A stretch of DNA of 64,000 bases from Silene conica (Eukaryota > Streptophyta > Magnoliopsida > Caryophyllales > Caryophyllaceae): NCBI GenBank assembly GCA_029255685.2, contig CM055317.2, forward strand, positions 70,049,460 to 70,113,459. Direction: 5' to 3'. Positions 48,100 through 59,337 of the stretch are shown piece by piece; position 1 is the first letter of the stretch; each line of letters opens with the position of its first letter. Position numbers and translations under genes: made by a program. Below the pieces are notes generated by a model that made no database searches, was not told the DNA's origin, and saw only the letters and a list, made by a program, of their open reading frames with translations.

Positions 48100-51000
48100 A
48101 TGGGGGAATCTAAGGATGTGAAATCGAAGTCTTCGAAGGAAGAGTCGAAGCGGAGTCGGCATGAAAAGGAAAGAGATAGGGATGGGGAAAAGGATAGGAG
48201 GAGAGATCGGGAGAAAGCAAAAGATAAGGAAAGGGATAGGGATAGGGATAGGGATGTTGAGGGTAGACGGTCGGAGAGGGAAAGGAGTGTAGACGAAAAG
48301 CGTAAGGAAAAGGATAAGGATAGGGAGACTGAGAAATCTAGAGATAAAACTAAGGATCGGAAAAGGGAAGATAGGGAGAAGGAGAAAGAGAAGACGAGGG
48401 AGAAAGAACGCGAGGAGAGGGAGAGGAAAAGAGAGAAGGAGAAGGAGAGGGAGAGGGAGAGGGAACGGGAAAGGGAAAGGGAAAGGGAAAGGGAAAGGGA
48501 AAGGGAGAAGGAAAAGGAGAGGGAAAGGGCAAGGGAAAAAGAGCGGGAACGAGAGAAGGAGAGAGAAAGAGAAAGGAGGGAAAGAGAGAGGGAGAGAAGG
48601 GAACGTGAAAGGGAAAAAGAAAGGGAGGATAGGGAAAAAGAGAAGGAGAGAGCGAGGAGGCGCCGAGAAGCTGAAACCGATGACAGTGATGATGAGAGGA
48701 GGAATCGAGATAAGAAAAAGCGGAGGCGAGATGATGATCACAAGGAGAAAGATGTAGAAAAGAGTCGGTCGCACAGGCATAGAGAGGATAGTGTGGACAG
48801 CCTCAAAAAGAAGGGTGATAGTGAGCCTGATAAAGTTCAGGAGAAGGCAGAGACAACGGAACATGACATGGAGGAGGAGCAAAGGAGATTGGAAGATGAG
48901 ATGGAGAAGCGCAGGAGGAGAGTTGAGGAATGGAGGGAGCTGAAAAAGAAAAAGGAAGAAGATGTGAGGAAACAACTTGGGGTGGAAAGTGCTGAACAGC
49001 CTAAGGCTGGTAAGAATTGGACACTGGAAGGTGAATCTGATGACGAGGAAGCTATCCAAGAAGAAAAAGATGGCACTGATATGGACGTGGATGGAGCTCC
49101 TAAACTGTCAACTGAAGATGGCGATTCCATGGCTATTGATTCTGAGAATGGAAATGCAGTACCTGATGGAAGTGCTGCCGTCAACGGTGAAGAGGAGGAA
49201 GTCGATCCTTTGGATGCTTTTATGAACTCAATGATCTTGCCTGAAGTCGAGAAGCTGAATAACGCTGTGGCTGCTCCAGAACCCACTGTAGTGAATGGCA
49301 ACAATAGAAAGGATGATAAAAGCACCAGTGAAGTTCCTAAGAAAAAGGACTCGAAGAAACTTCTTGGAAGAATTATGCCTGATGAGGAGTCTGACCAAGA
49401 TTATGAAGATGTGGAGGAAGATGGAAAGAACACAGAGGATGAAGATGATGATGAATTCATGAAAAGGGTGAAGAAAACAAAAGCCGAGAAATTAGCTGTG
49501 GTTGATCATTCAAAGATTGATTATATTGACTTCAGGAAGAACTTTTACATTGAGGTGAAGGAAATTTCAAGGATGACTACTGAGGAGATTGTTGCTTACA
49601 GGAAGGAGCTTGAGTTGAAGGTCCATGGAAAAGATGTACCAAAACCAATAAAAACATGGCACCAGACGGGACTAACAACAAAAGTGCTGGATGTGATCAG
49701 AAAGCAGAACTTTGAGAAGCCAATGGCAATCCAAACTCAGGCTTTGCCAGTAATCATGAGTGGTCGAGACTGCATTGGTATTGCGAAGACTGGCTCTGGA
49801 AAGACCTTGGCTTTCGTGTTGCCAATGCTAAGGCACATCAAGGATCAGCCACCTTTGATGTCTGGTGATGGTCCCATTGCACTTATTATGGCCCCTACGC
49901 GAGAGTTGGTTCAGCAAATTTACAGTGACATCAGGAAATTTACTAAAGTAATGAACATGACTTGTGTTCCTGTATATGGCGGCTCTGGTGTTGCCCAACA
50001 AATAGGTGAACTGAAAAAGGGGGCTGAAATTGTGGTATGTACTCCTGGAAGAATGATAGATATTCTTTGTACCAGCAGCGGAAAGATCACAAATCTTCGA
50101 CGAGTTACTTATTTGGTCATGGATGAAGCTGACAGAATGTTTGACATGGGTTTTGAGCCTCAGATAACACGCATTGTCCAGAATATACGACCAGATCGTC
50201 AAACTGTACTTTTCTCTGCTACCTTCCCGCGTCAAGTTGAGGTTTTGGCAAAAAAAGTACTGAACAAACCAGTAGAAATCCAGGTCGGTGGCAGGAGTGT
50301 GGTCAATAAGGACATAACCCAGATGGTAGAAGTGAGACCTGAAAATGATAGGTACCTAAGACTCTTAGAAATACTTGGGGAATGGTATGAAAAGGGGAAG
50401 ATTCTGATCTTTGTCCACACGCAAGACAAATGTGACACTTTGTTCCGGAGTCTACTTAAGAGCGGTTATCCTTGTCTTTCTCTTCATGGGGCAAAGGATC
50501 AAGGGGATCGTGAATCCACCCTTGCCGATTTCAAGAGTAATGTGTGCAATTTGTTGGTTGCAACTAGTATAGCTGCTAGAGGTCTAGATGTGAAGGAACT
50601 TGAGATAGTAATTAATTATGATGTCCCTAATCACTATGAGGACTATGTTCATCGTGTTGGCCGAACTGGTCGGGCTGGTCGTAAGGGCCATGCGGTTACT
50701 TTTATATCTGAAGAAGAGGCTAGATATGCTCCTGATCTCATGAAAGCCTTACAACTTTCTGAGCAGCCTATTCCCGATGATTTGAAAGCTCTAGCAGATG
50801 GGTTCATGGCTAAGGTGAAACAGGGACTCGAGCAAGCCCATGGAACCGGCTATGGTGGAAGTGGGTTCAAGTTCGATGAGCAGGAGGATGAAGCTCGAAA
50901 AGCTGCAAAGAGAGCACAGGCAAAGGAGTACGGGTTTGAGGTTGACAAGTCCGATTCCGAGGATGAAGATGATGAGGTTCGGAAGAGGACGGATGTCACT

Positions 51001-51432
51001 GTACCGAACGCTGCTCCACCGGGTCAAGAAGCGGGTCCTTCGGCGGCGGCAGGTCATGTACCTGAGTTTATCTTGACGAAGTTGCAGCAAAACTTGGCTA
51101 AGCTCCAGCAAGATGCCATGGGTGAGCATTACGAGGCTGAACTTGAGATCAACGAGTTCCCTCAGAATGCTCGGTGGAAGGTGACACACAAGGAGACTTT
51201 GGGACCAATTTCTGATTGGACGGGAGCCTCCATCACGACAAGGGGACAGTTTTTCCCGCCTGGAAAGGTTCCCGCTCCAGGAGAGCGAAAACTCTATCTG
51301 TTTATTGAGGGCAGGTCAGAGCATTCTGTCAAAACAGCCAAAGCCGAACTGAAAAGGGTATTGGAGGATATCACATCACAAGCCATCTCTCTTCCCGGCG
51401 GTACACAACCAGGCAGGTATTCCATCGTCTGA
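48100..51432 (+). CDS. RH42: DEAD-box ATP-dependent RNA helicase 42 (Prp5-type)
   Basis: The coding sequence is single-exon, 1110 aa, for a nuclear DEAD-box helicase of the Prp5/DDX46 class, which remodels the U2 snRNP-branch site during spliceosome assembly; the Arabidopsis homologue (RH42/RCF1, ~1166 aa) matters for splicing and cold tolerance. Residues ~15-215 are an extreme Arg/Glu/Lys/Asp block (RERERERERE runs), followed by an acidic linker. The helicase core (~520-890) has all motifs: AKTGSGKT (562-569), PTRELVQQ, TPGR, DEAD (675-678), SAT (706-708), IFVHTQDKCD, ARGLD and HRVGRTGRAG (851-860). The C-terminal domain (~980-1110) ends GGTQPGRYSIV, as in relatives. The start at 48100 begins the charged domain and is the first ATG after the leader acceptor. 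The purine-only N-terminal coding strand creates long spurious antisense frames. Confidence 0.95.
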   Translation: MGESKDVKSKSSKEESKRSRHEKERDRDGEKDRRRDREKAKDKERDRDRDRDVEGRRSERERSVDEKRKEKDKDRETEKSRDKTKDRKREDREKEKEKTREKEREERERKREKEKEREREREREREREREREREREKEKERERAREKEREREKERERERRERERERREREREKEREDREKEKERARRRREAETDDSDDERRNRDKKKRRRDDDHKEKDVEKSRSHRHREDSVDSLKKKGDSEPDKVQEKAETTEHDMEEEQRRLEDEMEKRRRRVEEWRELKKKKEEDVRKQLGVESAEQPKAGKNWTLEGESDDEEAIQEEKDGTDMDVDGAPKLSTEDGDSMAIDSENGNAVPDGSAAVNGEEEEVDPLDAFMNSMILPEVEKLNNAVAAPEPTVVNGNNRKDDKSTSEVPKKKDSKKLLGRIMPDEESDQDYEDVEEDGKNTEDEDDDEFMKRVKKTKAEKLAVVDHSKIDYIDFRKNFYIEVKEISRMTTEEIVAYRKELELKVHGKDVPKPIKTWHQTGLTTKVLDVIRKQNFEKPMAIQTQALPVIMSGRDCIGIAKTGSGKTLAFVLPMLRHIKDQPPLMSGDGPIALIMAPTRELVQQIYSDIRKFTKVMNMTCVPVYGGSGVAQQIGELKKGAEIVVCTPGRMIDILCTSSGKITNLRRVTYLVMDEADRMFDMGFEPQITRIVQNIRPDRQTVLFSATFPRQVEVLAKKVLNKPVEIQVGGRSVVNKDITQMVEVRPENDRYLRLLEILGEWYEKGKILIFVHTQDKCDTLFRSLLKSGYPCLSLHGAKDQGDRESTLADFKSNVCNLLVATSIAARGLDVKELEIVINYDVPNHYEDYVHRVGRTGRAGRKGHAVTFISEEEARYAPDLMKALQLSEQPIPDDLKALADGFMAKVKQGLEQAHGTGYGGSGFKFDEQEDEARKAAKRAQAKEYGFEVDKSDSEDEDDEVRKRTDVTVPNAAPPGQEAGPSAAAGHVPEFILTKLQQNLAKLQQDAMGEHYEAELEINEFPQNARWKVTHKETLGPISDWTGASITTRGQFFPPGKVPAPGERKLYLFIEGRSEHSVKTAKAELKRVLEDITSQAISLPGGTQPGRYSIV

Positions 51433-52651
51433 ACAACCAAAGTTCTGTAGTTTGCTGTAGTTTACTCCATTTTTTGTTCAAATCTTGCATTACAATTTTG
51501 GTGCCCACTTTTTTGTAATGCGTTGTTATGAAATGCGAGACTGATTATATTCGACTCCTTATCGCTATTGCTATGTGTATGTTTATTGACTTCTTGTTGC
51601 AAGCAACTCGGTGGAAATAGTGCATTCACAGTATTTGTAAAGACGGGAGTCATTTTCCTTAACCTTTGCTCCACGCTGTTTTCTGGGTTCAAGTGTTCTC
51701 TGCAATATAAGATGCGATTCCTTCAGTTATGTGACAGAATACAGAGAGATTTAGCAGGAAAGTGGAAGAGAGTTTCTTGCTTTTTTCATTTCAAGTCTAG
51801 ACTTGGCAAGCGGGTTGTCGGGTCTTGGGCAGATTATTTTGCGTTGTTCGGTTATCAAATTTGGGGGCCTGGTCGTTATTAGCCGATTAGGTTTAGTTGA
51901 ATCGGTGATTGATTAAGCACGGAAGTCTGGAAATAGCGCAATGAATGGAGTTATGGCTTGTACTCCTGCGTGATTTGTATTTGATGATGTTCGTCTGTTG
52001 CACAAGTTTTTTAGGTATGAAACGCTGCGCAAGACTCGTGTGCATGCCTTTGGATTACGTCGGTTGTGCAATGTGCCCGACCAATAAAGATGGATACGGC
52101 CATACAGGATACCAAACAGGCAAACACAAACGAAGTGAATTACAGAACCGACTATCGAACAAATCCCATTCTTCTGTAAAATCGGTTCTACTAACAACGT
52201 AAATTAGCGTGTTTGACAGTCGACATTTTCCTTAGAATTGTACTATCGTAGCTGTAATCCCCAACCACGCAAAAGGATTTACAGAAATAGGAACCCGGGA
52301 AGACGAGGTTATTTCTCCGACATGACAAATGTGAATAGCGACTCTTATCCAAATCTCGATGAAAACATCCTTTCTCGAATATACATATCAACACAAACAC
52401 ATATCCAACTCGTAAAAGAAAACAATTGACGTCGACCCTAAAACACGACAGAAATCAATGTCAAACACGGAAAAGTAACCCGAATCCACAAAATTCATAC
52501 ATAAGAGAGACCCTAATACAAGTTCATCTTCCTCTGCAATCCTCTTCTACTAAGGGATATGCATTTTGTTTTTGCTTTTTATCTCAATTTATATGATTTA
52601 ATCACATAACAAGAATAATTAATGACAATTTTAATCAAATTATTCTATTAA
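51433..52651. other. Convergent intergenic region (RH42 and CML 3' ends)
   Basis: No gene. The left part should hold the RH42 3' UTR, and the right ~150 bp the CML 3' UTR on the minus strand. No repeat family was recognised. Confidence 0.45.
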
Positions 52652-53104
52652 TTAACCTAATGCAGCAAATCCACCTCCTTTCATCATTTGCTTAAATTCT
52701 TTATAATTAACCATCCCATCTCCATCAACATCCACTTTGCTAATCATCCTCTTACAATCATCTATTGTTCGTCCTTGCTTCAAGCCCAAAGATTGTAATA
52801 CGGACCGTAGTTCCTCCACAGTGATGAATCCGTCCCCATTTTGATCGAATACGTTGAAGGCCTCCCTCATGTCTTCCTCTTCGTCTTTCTCGTCCATTAT
52901 CGTTTGGTATAATGATCCAAATTCGTCTATGTCGACAAAACCATCACGGTTCACGTCGATTTTTTCGATCATTTGTGTTAGTTCTTTGTCCGGGATGTAT
53001 ATTCCCAAGTTTTGTAGGGAATCATGTAGTTCCTTTTTTGTTACCTTCCCATCTCCATTACGATCGAACATTTGAAATACTCTTTTTAGCTCCGCCGGGT
53101 CCAT
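52652..53104 (-). CDS. Calmodulin-like protein, four EF-hands (CML3/CML7-like)
   Basis: An intronless calcium sensor of 150 aa that binds Ca2+ and relays it to target proteins. Canonical EF-hand loops lie at residues 14-25 ([12 protein letters not shown]), 50-61 ([12 protein letters not shown]), 87-98 ([12 protein letters not shown]) and 125-136 ([12 protein letters not shown]); each has Asp at 1 and Glu at 12, so all four should bind. The linker [14 protein letters not shown] replaces the calmodulin helix, and the tail [13 protein letters not shown] is typical of the CML3/5/7 group. I start at MDPAELKR (53104), as in relatives. An in-frame upstream ATG at 53215 would add 37 residues (basic and hydrophobic), which could be a membrane anchor like that of some CMLs, but its base composition looks like leader. 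Confidence 0.9.
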   Translation of the reverse strand: MDPAELKRVFQMFDRNGDGKVTKKELHDSLQNLGIYIPDKELTQMIEKIDVNRDGFVDIDEFGSLYQTIMDEKDEEEDMREAFNVFDQNGDGFITVEELRSVLQSLGLKQGRTIDDCKRMISKVDVDGDGMVNYKEFKQMMKGGGFAALG

Positions 53105-53789
53105 TTCTAATTCCCTCGTGATGATACTAGTAAGTTTCCTGTAAAACGGTTTATTTTTACAAGAACTTTTATCAATACAACCCTTTTTAATATGTATAAT
53201 AAATATCGATACCAATCAAAAGGCAGGGAAAAGCGATTGCGAAACTAAATAAGAATTTTTCTACCAAGGAAGGAGTCAATGAAATAATATATTAGGGGAA
53301 AATGTGGAATTAGAAAAGGAGATGGGAAAATAATGAAAGAAAAATATTTGCAAATTTTAGGAGGATGTTTGGAAAAATGAACTTGTTAGGGAGATTAGGA
53401 AGAATTTTGTGGTGCTAATCAAGTTTAAGGTGGCAATTAAAGCCGATCGAGAGAAGAACCTATGATTAGCTTTTCGAGAAATTTCCAAACGAACAATATT
53501 GAAAGATAATTAGATAAATATATCAATTTTTTTTGGAGAATTTAAGGGCCAAGAAATTCGTTGAATCATTGATTCGTAAACAATTCAAAAGTTTGTTAAG
53601 AGTAAAATAATATTTACTTGTTGTCACACCCATTTTATTATTAGATTTTATATATGAAAATGGGATTTGTGTGTATCGTATCTTTCACACGATGCTCAAT
53701 CTTAAAATTGTTGGCCTCCATTACTATAGCTAGTCGGGGACCGGGGTAGTTTGCCATCACGTAAGTTATAAGACGATTTTACATAAATA
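53105..53789 (-). other. CML promoter/leader and spacer
   Basis: No gene. It should contain the minus-strand promoter of the CML gene. I see no certain TATA box. Confidence 0.35.
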
Positions 53790-55524
53790 CTAGTTTTATG
53801 CCCGTACAAAAAATGTACAGTCTATTTCTAAAAATTTCGTAAATATATTAAAAAATAGTACAAATATAATTTAATATGAATTTAAATGAGAAATATATAA
53901 ATTAGAATTCGGGGATGATTTTGACTCCAAATAATTGATTTACTGGTATAATTAAATTTTTTTTAATGATTATATAAATTGAAATAAATAATCATGACAT
54001 TATGAAATAAATTTGAACCATATAAAATAGATAAAGAAATTGTATTGTATTTCTATATATTACCCTTTAAATAACTTACTCTCTAAATGAAAGTAAAATG
54101 ATAGAAATATTTTTAATAGCAGTTTCTTAAAATTTGTGGATGATTTTATAAAGAAAATAATAATATATTGTTATTAAGACCATCTTTTTACTCGATGTTA
54201 ACGTAGTTTTAATTGACTAATTCTCAAAGGTTGTTATATTTTCGTTTTTACTCGATGTTAACGTAGTTTTAATTGACTAATTCTCAATGTTAATTTTTAA
54301 CCCTTTGTATAAATTTTTTCGTTTTTTTTTCGTTTTTCATACCTCTAAATATTCGTTAATTACTTCTAATTGTCCAACCTTTTTTAATATTGTTGAATTT
54401 TATGTTTCTGGGTAGAATTTTAGTGATTTTTTTATTTTCGAATTTGGAGTAAAGTTGTTTTTTTTTTATTATGGAGATAAAAATTATTTGTAACTTTAGA
54501 ATGTTAAATGGAGAAAAGTAAAAAGAAGAAAAATTAAAGCTCCTTGTGTGAGTGGTGACTGGTGGGACATGGCGAGAAAGAAGGTTTTTAATTTCCTAAA
54601 ATTAAGCAACTAATGAAAAAACGGGAAAAGTTGTTCCTTTTATTGATAAGGGATTTAATCTAAAACCGTATATAATAAAACGACATTGTATATTTTTGTT
54701 GACCCCAACTATTTCTGAGCTTGTAAAAATATATATTTTGGCCTAATAGATACAACCATAAAAACATGGATCAATATAGATGCATGAGTCGACAATGTCA
54801 CCTAATAATAATTATTATTCGTATTATTTTATGTAGCCTTAATTTACCATTTTGCAAAATTCTACTTTACGACGGTCGCACATGCGACCAGTAGGAAAGT
54901 GATCACATTTTGATACGTAGTGACCACTTTTGATTAAATAGTGACCTTTTTTTTCATATTTTTGGAAATATAGATATTTTTAGGATTTATTTTTCATCAA
55001 AATCTTAAAATTTGGACCTCGTGTTAAATTTGTATATGTTTATATAGTATATAAATTTGCTTTTATACATTTCAATTGTCACAAATTATAGAGTAATACG
55101 GTCTCATATAAAAAGTTGTTCCTTCAGTGCTATTAAACGATTTTTCTTTTTATATATGTTGATCGTCTTATGGTAGGAGAGTATGAGACCGTTCATACAA
55201 AAATTCTAATTTAATTTTAATTGTCAAGGTATCTAAGAGGTTAATTTTCCGGAATTGTAATTTTTTTATTAAAATTTGTTGCCCCCTATATAGATTTCCG
55301 ATATTTTTAAAATTTTCCTTTATTGTAATGTTGAATGTGATTAATTTTTTTTATTATAAGCTTTTTAACATATAAATATGTATATGAAAAATAATAAGAA
55401 ATGAGGAGAGAGGGTAATTAATTGGAGAGAGTAGGTTGAGAGAGTGGGGTTGGTTAATGTGAAAAAAAAAAAAAATTCAGCCAATCACAAGCCTAGAAAA
55501 AACCTTCCTTTTATACATAAAGGA
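53790..55524 (-). mobile_element. Non-autonomous Helitron (1.74 kb)
   Basis: On the minus strand it begins TCCTTTATGTATAAAAGGAAG (from 55524) and ends GGGCATAAAACTAG (53790) between A (53789) and T (55525). The 3' hairpin (GTACA..TGTAC) is weaker than in the other Helitrons. Inside, a 59-bp direct duplication of TTTTACTCGATGTTAACG (54187, 54246) is nearly exact. It is non-coding. Confidence 0.55.
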
Positions 55525-55693
55525 TATGTCAGTTTTTCTGAACATGTTAGCCTAAGTAATTTGATTGTAGACTGTAATTAGTGATTTAATTCGATTATTT
55601 TATGTAAAAGTGTCTTTGTAGTTTATACTCATAATTATTTTAAAGTCAATTGTTTTATACACGACTTTTTCTCAGAAATAAGACTATATACAT

Positions 55694-55785
55694 CTAGAAT
55701 TTAGATGTATATGAGTATCGTACATCTAGATATATATGATTATCGTACATCTAGATGTATATTAGTATCGTATATCTAATACAAA
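55694..55785 (+). repeat. Short tandem repeat of ATCTAGATGTATAT-like words
   Basis: Three units of about 30 bp, each with CGTACATCTAGAT and TATNAGTATCG, are partly palindromic. A related word lies at 47430. Confidence 0.6.
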
Positions 55786-55852
55786 TCTAATTGAGCGTAT
55801 ATGTCATATTTTTTGAAATTTTAATAATTTTTTCTTGTATTATAATTTTTTA

Positions 55853-56344
55853 GGCTATGTTTGGATAGGGAGATTTGGAGGGAAAGGGAGGGGAGGGAAA
55901 GGGAGGGATGAGTTTTCTCTTGTTTGGATACAATGTTTAGAGGGAGAGAAATGAGGGGGGAAAGAAATGGGAGGATGTGTTTTCCCTCCTTTAGATCAAA
56001 TTGTTTTCTTTCCAAAGGAGGTGAGATTTGGAAGGAAAACAATGATACTCTCCTTTAAATTATGAAAAGATAATTTTGCTTTTATCAAAAAATGTTATAT
56101 ACTCTCAATTGAGAACAATTATGTTGGATATTTTTAATAATATACACTCACAAGCATATTTTTACTTCTTCATATTTCCATTCAATATATCATGTCCCTC
56201 TTACCTCCCTTCCATTTCTCTCTCAACAATTTCATTATCCAAACAACCACATTTCCCCTCCCCTCACCTCCCTTTCCCTCCCCTCCTCTCACCTCCATTT
56301 CCCTCCCCTCCCTTTCCCTCTTAAATTTGTATCCAAACACACCC
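55853..56344. mobile_element. Tourist-like (PIF/Harbinger) MITE, 492 bp
   Basis: It begins GGCTATGTTTGGATA, ends TATCCAAACACACCC and is flanked by TTA on both sides. Internal arms are complementary (GGGAGGGAAAGGGAGGG against its inverse). Confidence 0.8.
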
Positions 56345-56382
56345 TTAGTGTTAAAATTAAAATTTTTGGGTTTTATATGTAT

Positions 56383-56576
56383 AGTAAGTCTTGCTTGCGA
56401 CGGGTCACCATTTGTGACGGATATTTTGTGAGGTAAAATGGATAGAAAATGAGTTAGTGGAGAAAGGGGACCACATAAATAGTGTTGAATAGAGAAAAAG
56501 TGGGTATTTGGTGAGAGTAAACGGTATCCGTCGCAAGCTTGCGACGGATAGTGCCGTTGCAAATAAGAATTTGTGT
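56383..56576. mobile_element. MULE-type MITE, 194 bp, intact copy
   Basis: A 9-bp target duplication TATATGTAT lies on both sides (56374-56382, 56577-56585). The ends AGTAAGTCTTGCTTGCGACGG and, inverted, ACACAAATTCTTATTTGCAA are partly complementary. This copy sets the superfamily for those at 2381, 8976, 32467 and 33567. Confidence 0.75.
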
Positions 56577-56935
56577 TATATGTATTATTTTTGAGTTTTA
56601 ATATAATGTTTTTAATTTACAATTTTGTTATAGAGACGCTCGGATTTTTTTCAATAAAGCTCGTAAAATATATACTGTATAAGCTTAAATTCTTTGTTAG
56701 AAAACTCGAAACCCATACTACCAAATATATAAATCTGGTTGTATAATCTATTAAGTTGTAATTGACTTTTTCTAAATCAACTTCTTATGAGCATCGACTT
56801 TTTATCTTTCTTGTTTGAATGGATATAAGATTTTTAATGATAACATTCTCATTGATTTTAACATTCAAATGACGTCTAAGCTATAGCTTGGTAGCAGTAG
56901 ACTTTAATAAAGAAACGGATGTGTAAAACATTACG

Positions 56936-57120
56936 GGGGCGTTTGGTTGGGGCATTTGGAATGGATTGGAATGGATTCCACCCATTCAAGTGTTTGGTTG
57001 GACCCTTTTGGAATGGAGTTTGATATCCAAGGGGTTCTAAATCCATTCCAAACCCTTGGAATCCCATACCCATGTCTCAAACCAAGGTTCTAACTCCATT
57101 CCACCCCATCCCAAATTATA
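56936..57120. mobile_element. Truncated MITE with GGGGGCGTTTGGTT end
   Basis: It starts GGGGGCGTTTGGTTGGGG, an end common in plant MITEs, with internal TGGAATGGATTGG and its inverse. The matching right tip is missing. Confidence 0.5.
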
Positions 57121-57355
57121 TATTTTTTATAAAACATTTTATGTGAATTTTTTTCATAGAACATTTTATGTGAATTTTTTTCATAAAAAAAAAGTTACGT
57201 ATTTTTCATAAAATATTTTATGTGGATTTTTTTCATAAAATATTTTATGTGGATTTTTTTCATAAAAAAAAGTTGCGTATTTTTCATAAAACATGTTTTG
57301 TGGATTTTTTTCATAAAACATGTTATGTGGATTTTTTTCATAAAAAGTTGCCTGA
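57121..57355 (+). repeat. Tandem repeat of ~27-32 bp, about 8 units
   Basis: Units carry TTTTTTTCATAAAA and CATTTTATGTG(A/G)A with small changes. Two overlapping plus-strand frames (FFHKxxxVDFFHK) are artefacts of the period. Confidence 0.8.
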
Positions 57356-58420
57356 TTCATTTTCTCTCAGTATTTCTAGTTTTCTACCACGCGTTTGGTG
57401 TTTATTTAGGACTTGGGAGATCTCCGATTCAGTCTTTGCCCCAAATAACAAGTAGTAGATTAGTTTATTGCATTTACGCACCCTCAAACGTCCTATGTTA
57501 CACCTAAAGTTTTGTTTGACTACCTTATCAAACCCGACGAGCCATCACTGAGATTTATGGACCTTTTTTTTCTGAAATCTAAAATCCCAAAAAACGTTTA
57601 ATAAACATCTCAATTTGCTTCATTCGTCAGATTGTCGGGGTAACATTTTTGGATCATTCGTTTCAAAGGATACCCTATTCAATATCAACAATAAATAACA
57701 AGAATTTCATCCATTTTTCTCAACTATAGCCCAAGACTGATTTATCTCATCAAGGCACCCTCAAACGTATTCCGTTGCGCCTGAGAAACTTGATTTGAAA
57801 GTCTTCAGTGCTCTCAATTTAACAAAATCCTTGATGCCCTTCATTTTTATACTTCAGATTCAATTCCTTTCTGATTCCAACCCAGCAAGTTTTATTGCAC
57901 TGCAAATTACCTCAAACGGTGTTCAAGAATGATCAAGTTATTCGAACCAATTTCATTGTAATCGTGATTCGATTGAGAACCACAGAAATTTTCAAGGCAA
58001 CAAGTTTTACTGCATCTGCAAAGAGATGATCCAAATTTTAATCGCAATTCGCAAACCGATTCTAAGACGACAAATTTTATTGCATTTGCAAAGAGAAGTT
58101 GGAACCGATTTTATTGCATCTACCAATTTAGAAAACTAATGATCTTACTACTGAGATTAATAACATTTTATAACCAAAAATGACATACTGTGTTTATTGC
58201 CACCAAAAACTAATTATCAATTTTATTGCCACCAAATCCCCAAATTGACTCACATAAAAAAATCAAAAGGGCAAGTAATTTGGAAACAAAAATAAATATA
58301 GCAAATGAAGAAATTGCCTCAAAACATAATCTGTGTTTTGGGACAGAGTGAGTTTGCAAGTATACTAATAGAAAATAAAGAAATTGCAATCTGTGACAGA
58401 TATAGAAATGTGTCAGTAAT
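57356..58420. other. Gene-free spacer left of the hairpin-RNA cluster
   Basis: No gene. Motifs such as TTTTATTGCATTTGCAAAGAG and AATTTTATTGCCACC recur loosely. Nothing can be named. Confidence 0.35.
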
Positions 58421-58429
58421 TAAAGGGCC

Positions 58430-58580
58430 TGATACATGAAAGTATAATCAAAATCAGGCGAGTGATACTGGCAGAAATTAATTTGGCAAGGCTCCGTTTA
58501 CAGGAAAAATTGCCTGGATTTTAGAGAGTAATAATCCAGACAAGAAGCTACCTTGCTATTACGAGACCGTCTCACATTAA
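58430..58580. repeat. Conserved block C, unit 1
   Basis: This is homologous to 62108-62280. It includes CTGATACATGAAAGTATAA, AATCAGGCGAGTGATACTGG, GGCTCCGTTTACAGGAAAAA and ACAAGAAGCTACCTTGC. An internal inverted repeat TTGCCTGGATT / AATCCAGACAA with outer GCAAGG/CCTTGC can fold. Function is unknown; it lies beyond the presumed 3' side of hairpin A. Confidence 0.5.
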
Positions 58581-58689
58581 ATTAATGATCTGATAAGAGA
58601 TGCATGAAACAAATTTAGGCTCAGATCTGTATTTAATCAAACAACAAATTTATTTATTGGGACCAAATCAAATGTATAGGAAAGGAAGA

Positions 58690-59175
58690 ATTAAGCATGG
58701 CGGCAAAGTAAACCAAGAACGAGCGAGTCACAAGGTTGTAACGTCTCCCAATCGGTTTACTTGCCAAGCCTATGGCACAAAACAAACCAAACCTACACAG
58801 AAGAAATAGTAACCCAAAAAAAAAATGAAGTTGATTATATTATAAGAGAGAGAGAGAGATCATCATAGCCTCATGATTTAGTACTCCGTATTTTTATTAT
58901 TATTATTATTATTACTCCTTTGTTTCGACTACTTGTCGAAGAATTGATTGATTGGAATGCAGGAAGTGGAGTTGAAGAAGAGGATAAAAAGAAGGAGGGA
59001 GTAGTGATAGTTGTGAGTTGAGAGTGAGGTGTTGGGTAAGGGCCGTTTGATTGTAAGACTGATCATTGGCAATGGAGAGGGGCAAACGACCCTTTGAAAC
59101 TCCCAGCTCTCTCCTGCCTCATACTTAAACTAATGATGAACCCTAATTTCTGCAGTTTGGGGATTTATAGAATGG
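58690..59175 (-). ncRNA. Candidate hairpin-RNA gene, unit 1
   Basis: Minus-strand reading: TATAAATCCCC (TATA, 59169) is followed by telo-box TTAGGGTTC. Hairpin B (59121-59064) has arms GAGGCAGGAGAGAGCTGGGA and CCCCTCTCCATTGCCAATG. Hairpin A (58775-58695) has arms ATAGGCTTGGCAAGTAAACC and GGTTTACTTTGCCGCCATGC around a diverged ~38-nt loop. An outer inverted repeat GGGCCGTTTG / CAAACGACCC flanks B. There is no open frame of interest. Units 2 and 3 keep arms, TATA and telo-box while loops differ, so a structured transcript is likely. Whether it is a microRNA precursor is a hypothesis. Confidence 0.4.
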
Positions 59176-59337
59176 TGATGATGGTTTTTTTTGTTTAGTT
59201 TGAGGAGTTTGGTTTCATATGGGCTTTATTCCTCGGCCTTCACTTAAATCCAAGGTTTGTGTTTTGGATCGGTAATTGGGTCAGGTTATTGTCTAGGTTT
59301 AGTATCAGCCGGGTTTGAACGAGTTAAGGGTAAGATT

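Noticed and set aside
48007..49059. 350-aa minus-strand open frame rich in Pro/Phe/Leu/Ser
   Set aside because: It is the antisense of the purine-rich RH42 N-terminal coding block; its composition is a mirror artefact and there are no domains.
57220..57507. Two overlapping frames of FFHK repeats
   Set aside because: They follow from the ~27-32 bp tandem repeat and carry no independent evidence of coding.
59040..59121. Hairpin B as a miR399 gene
   Set aside because: The GGGGC..CTCTCCATTGCC arm looks superficially like a miR399 star strand, but the opposite arm lacks the miR399 sequence TGCCAAAGGAGA.
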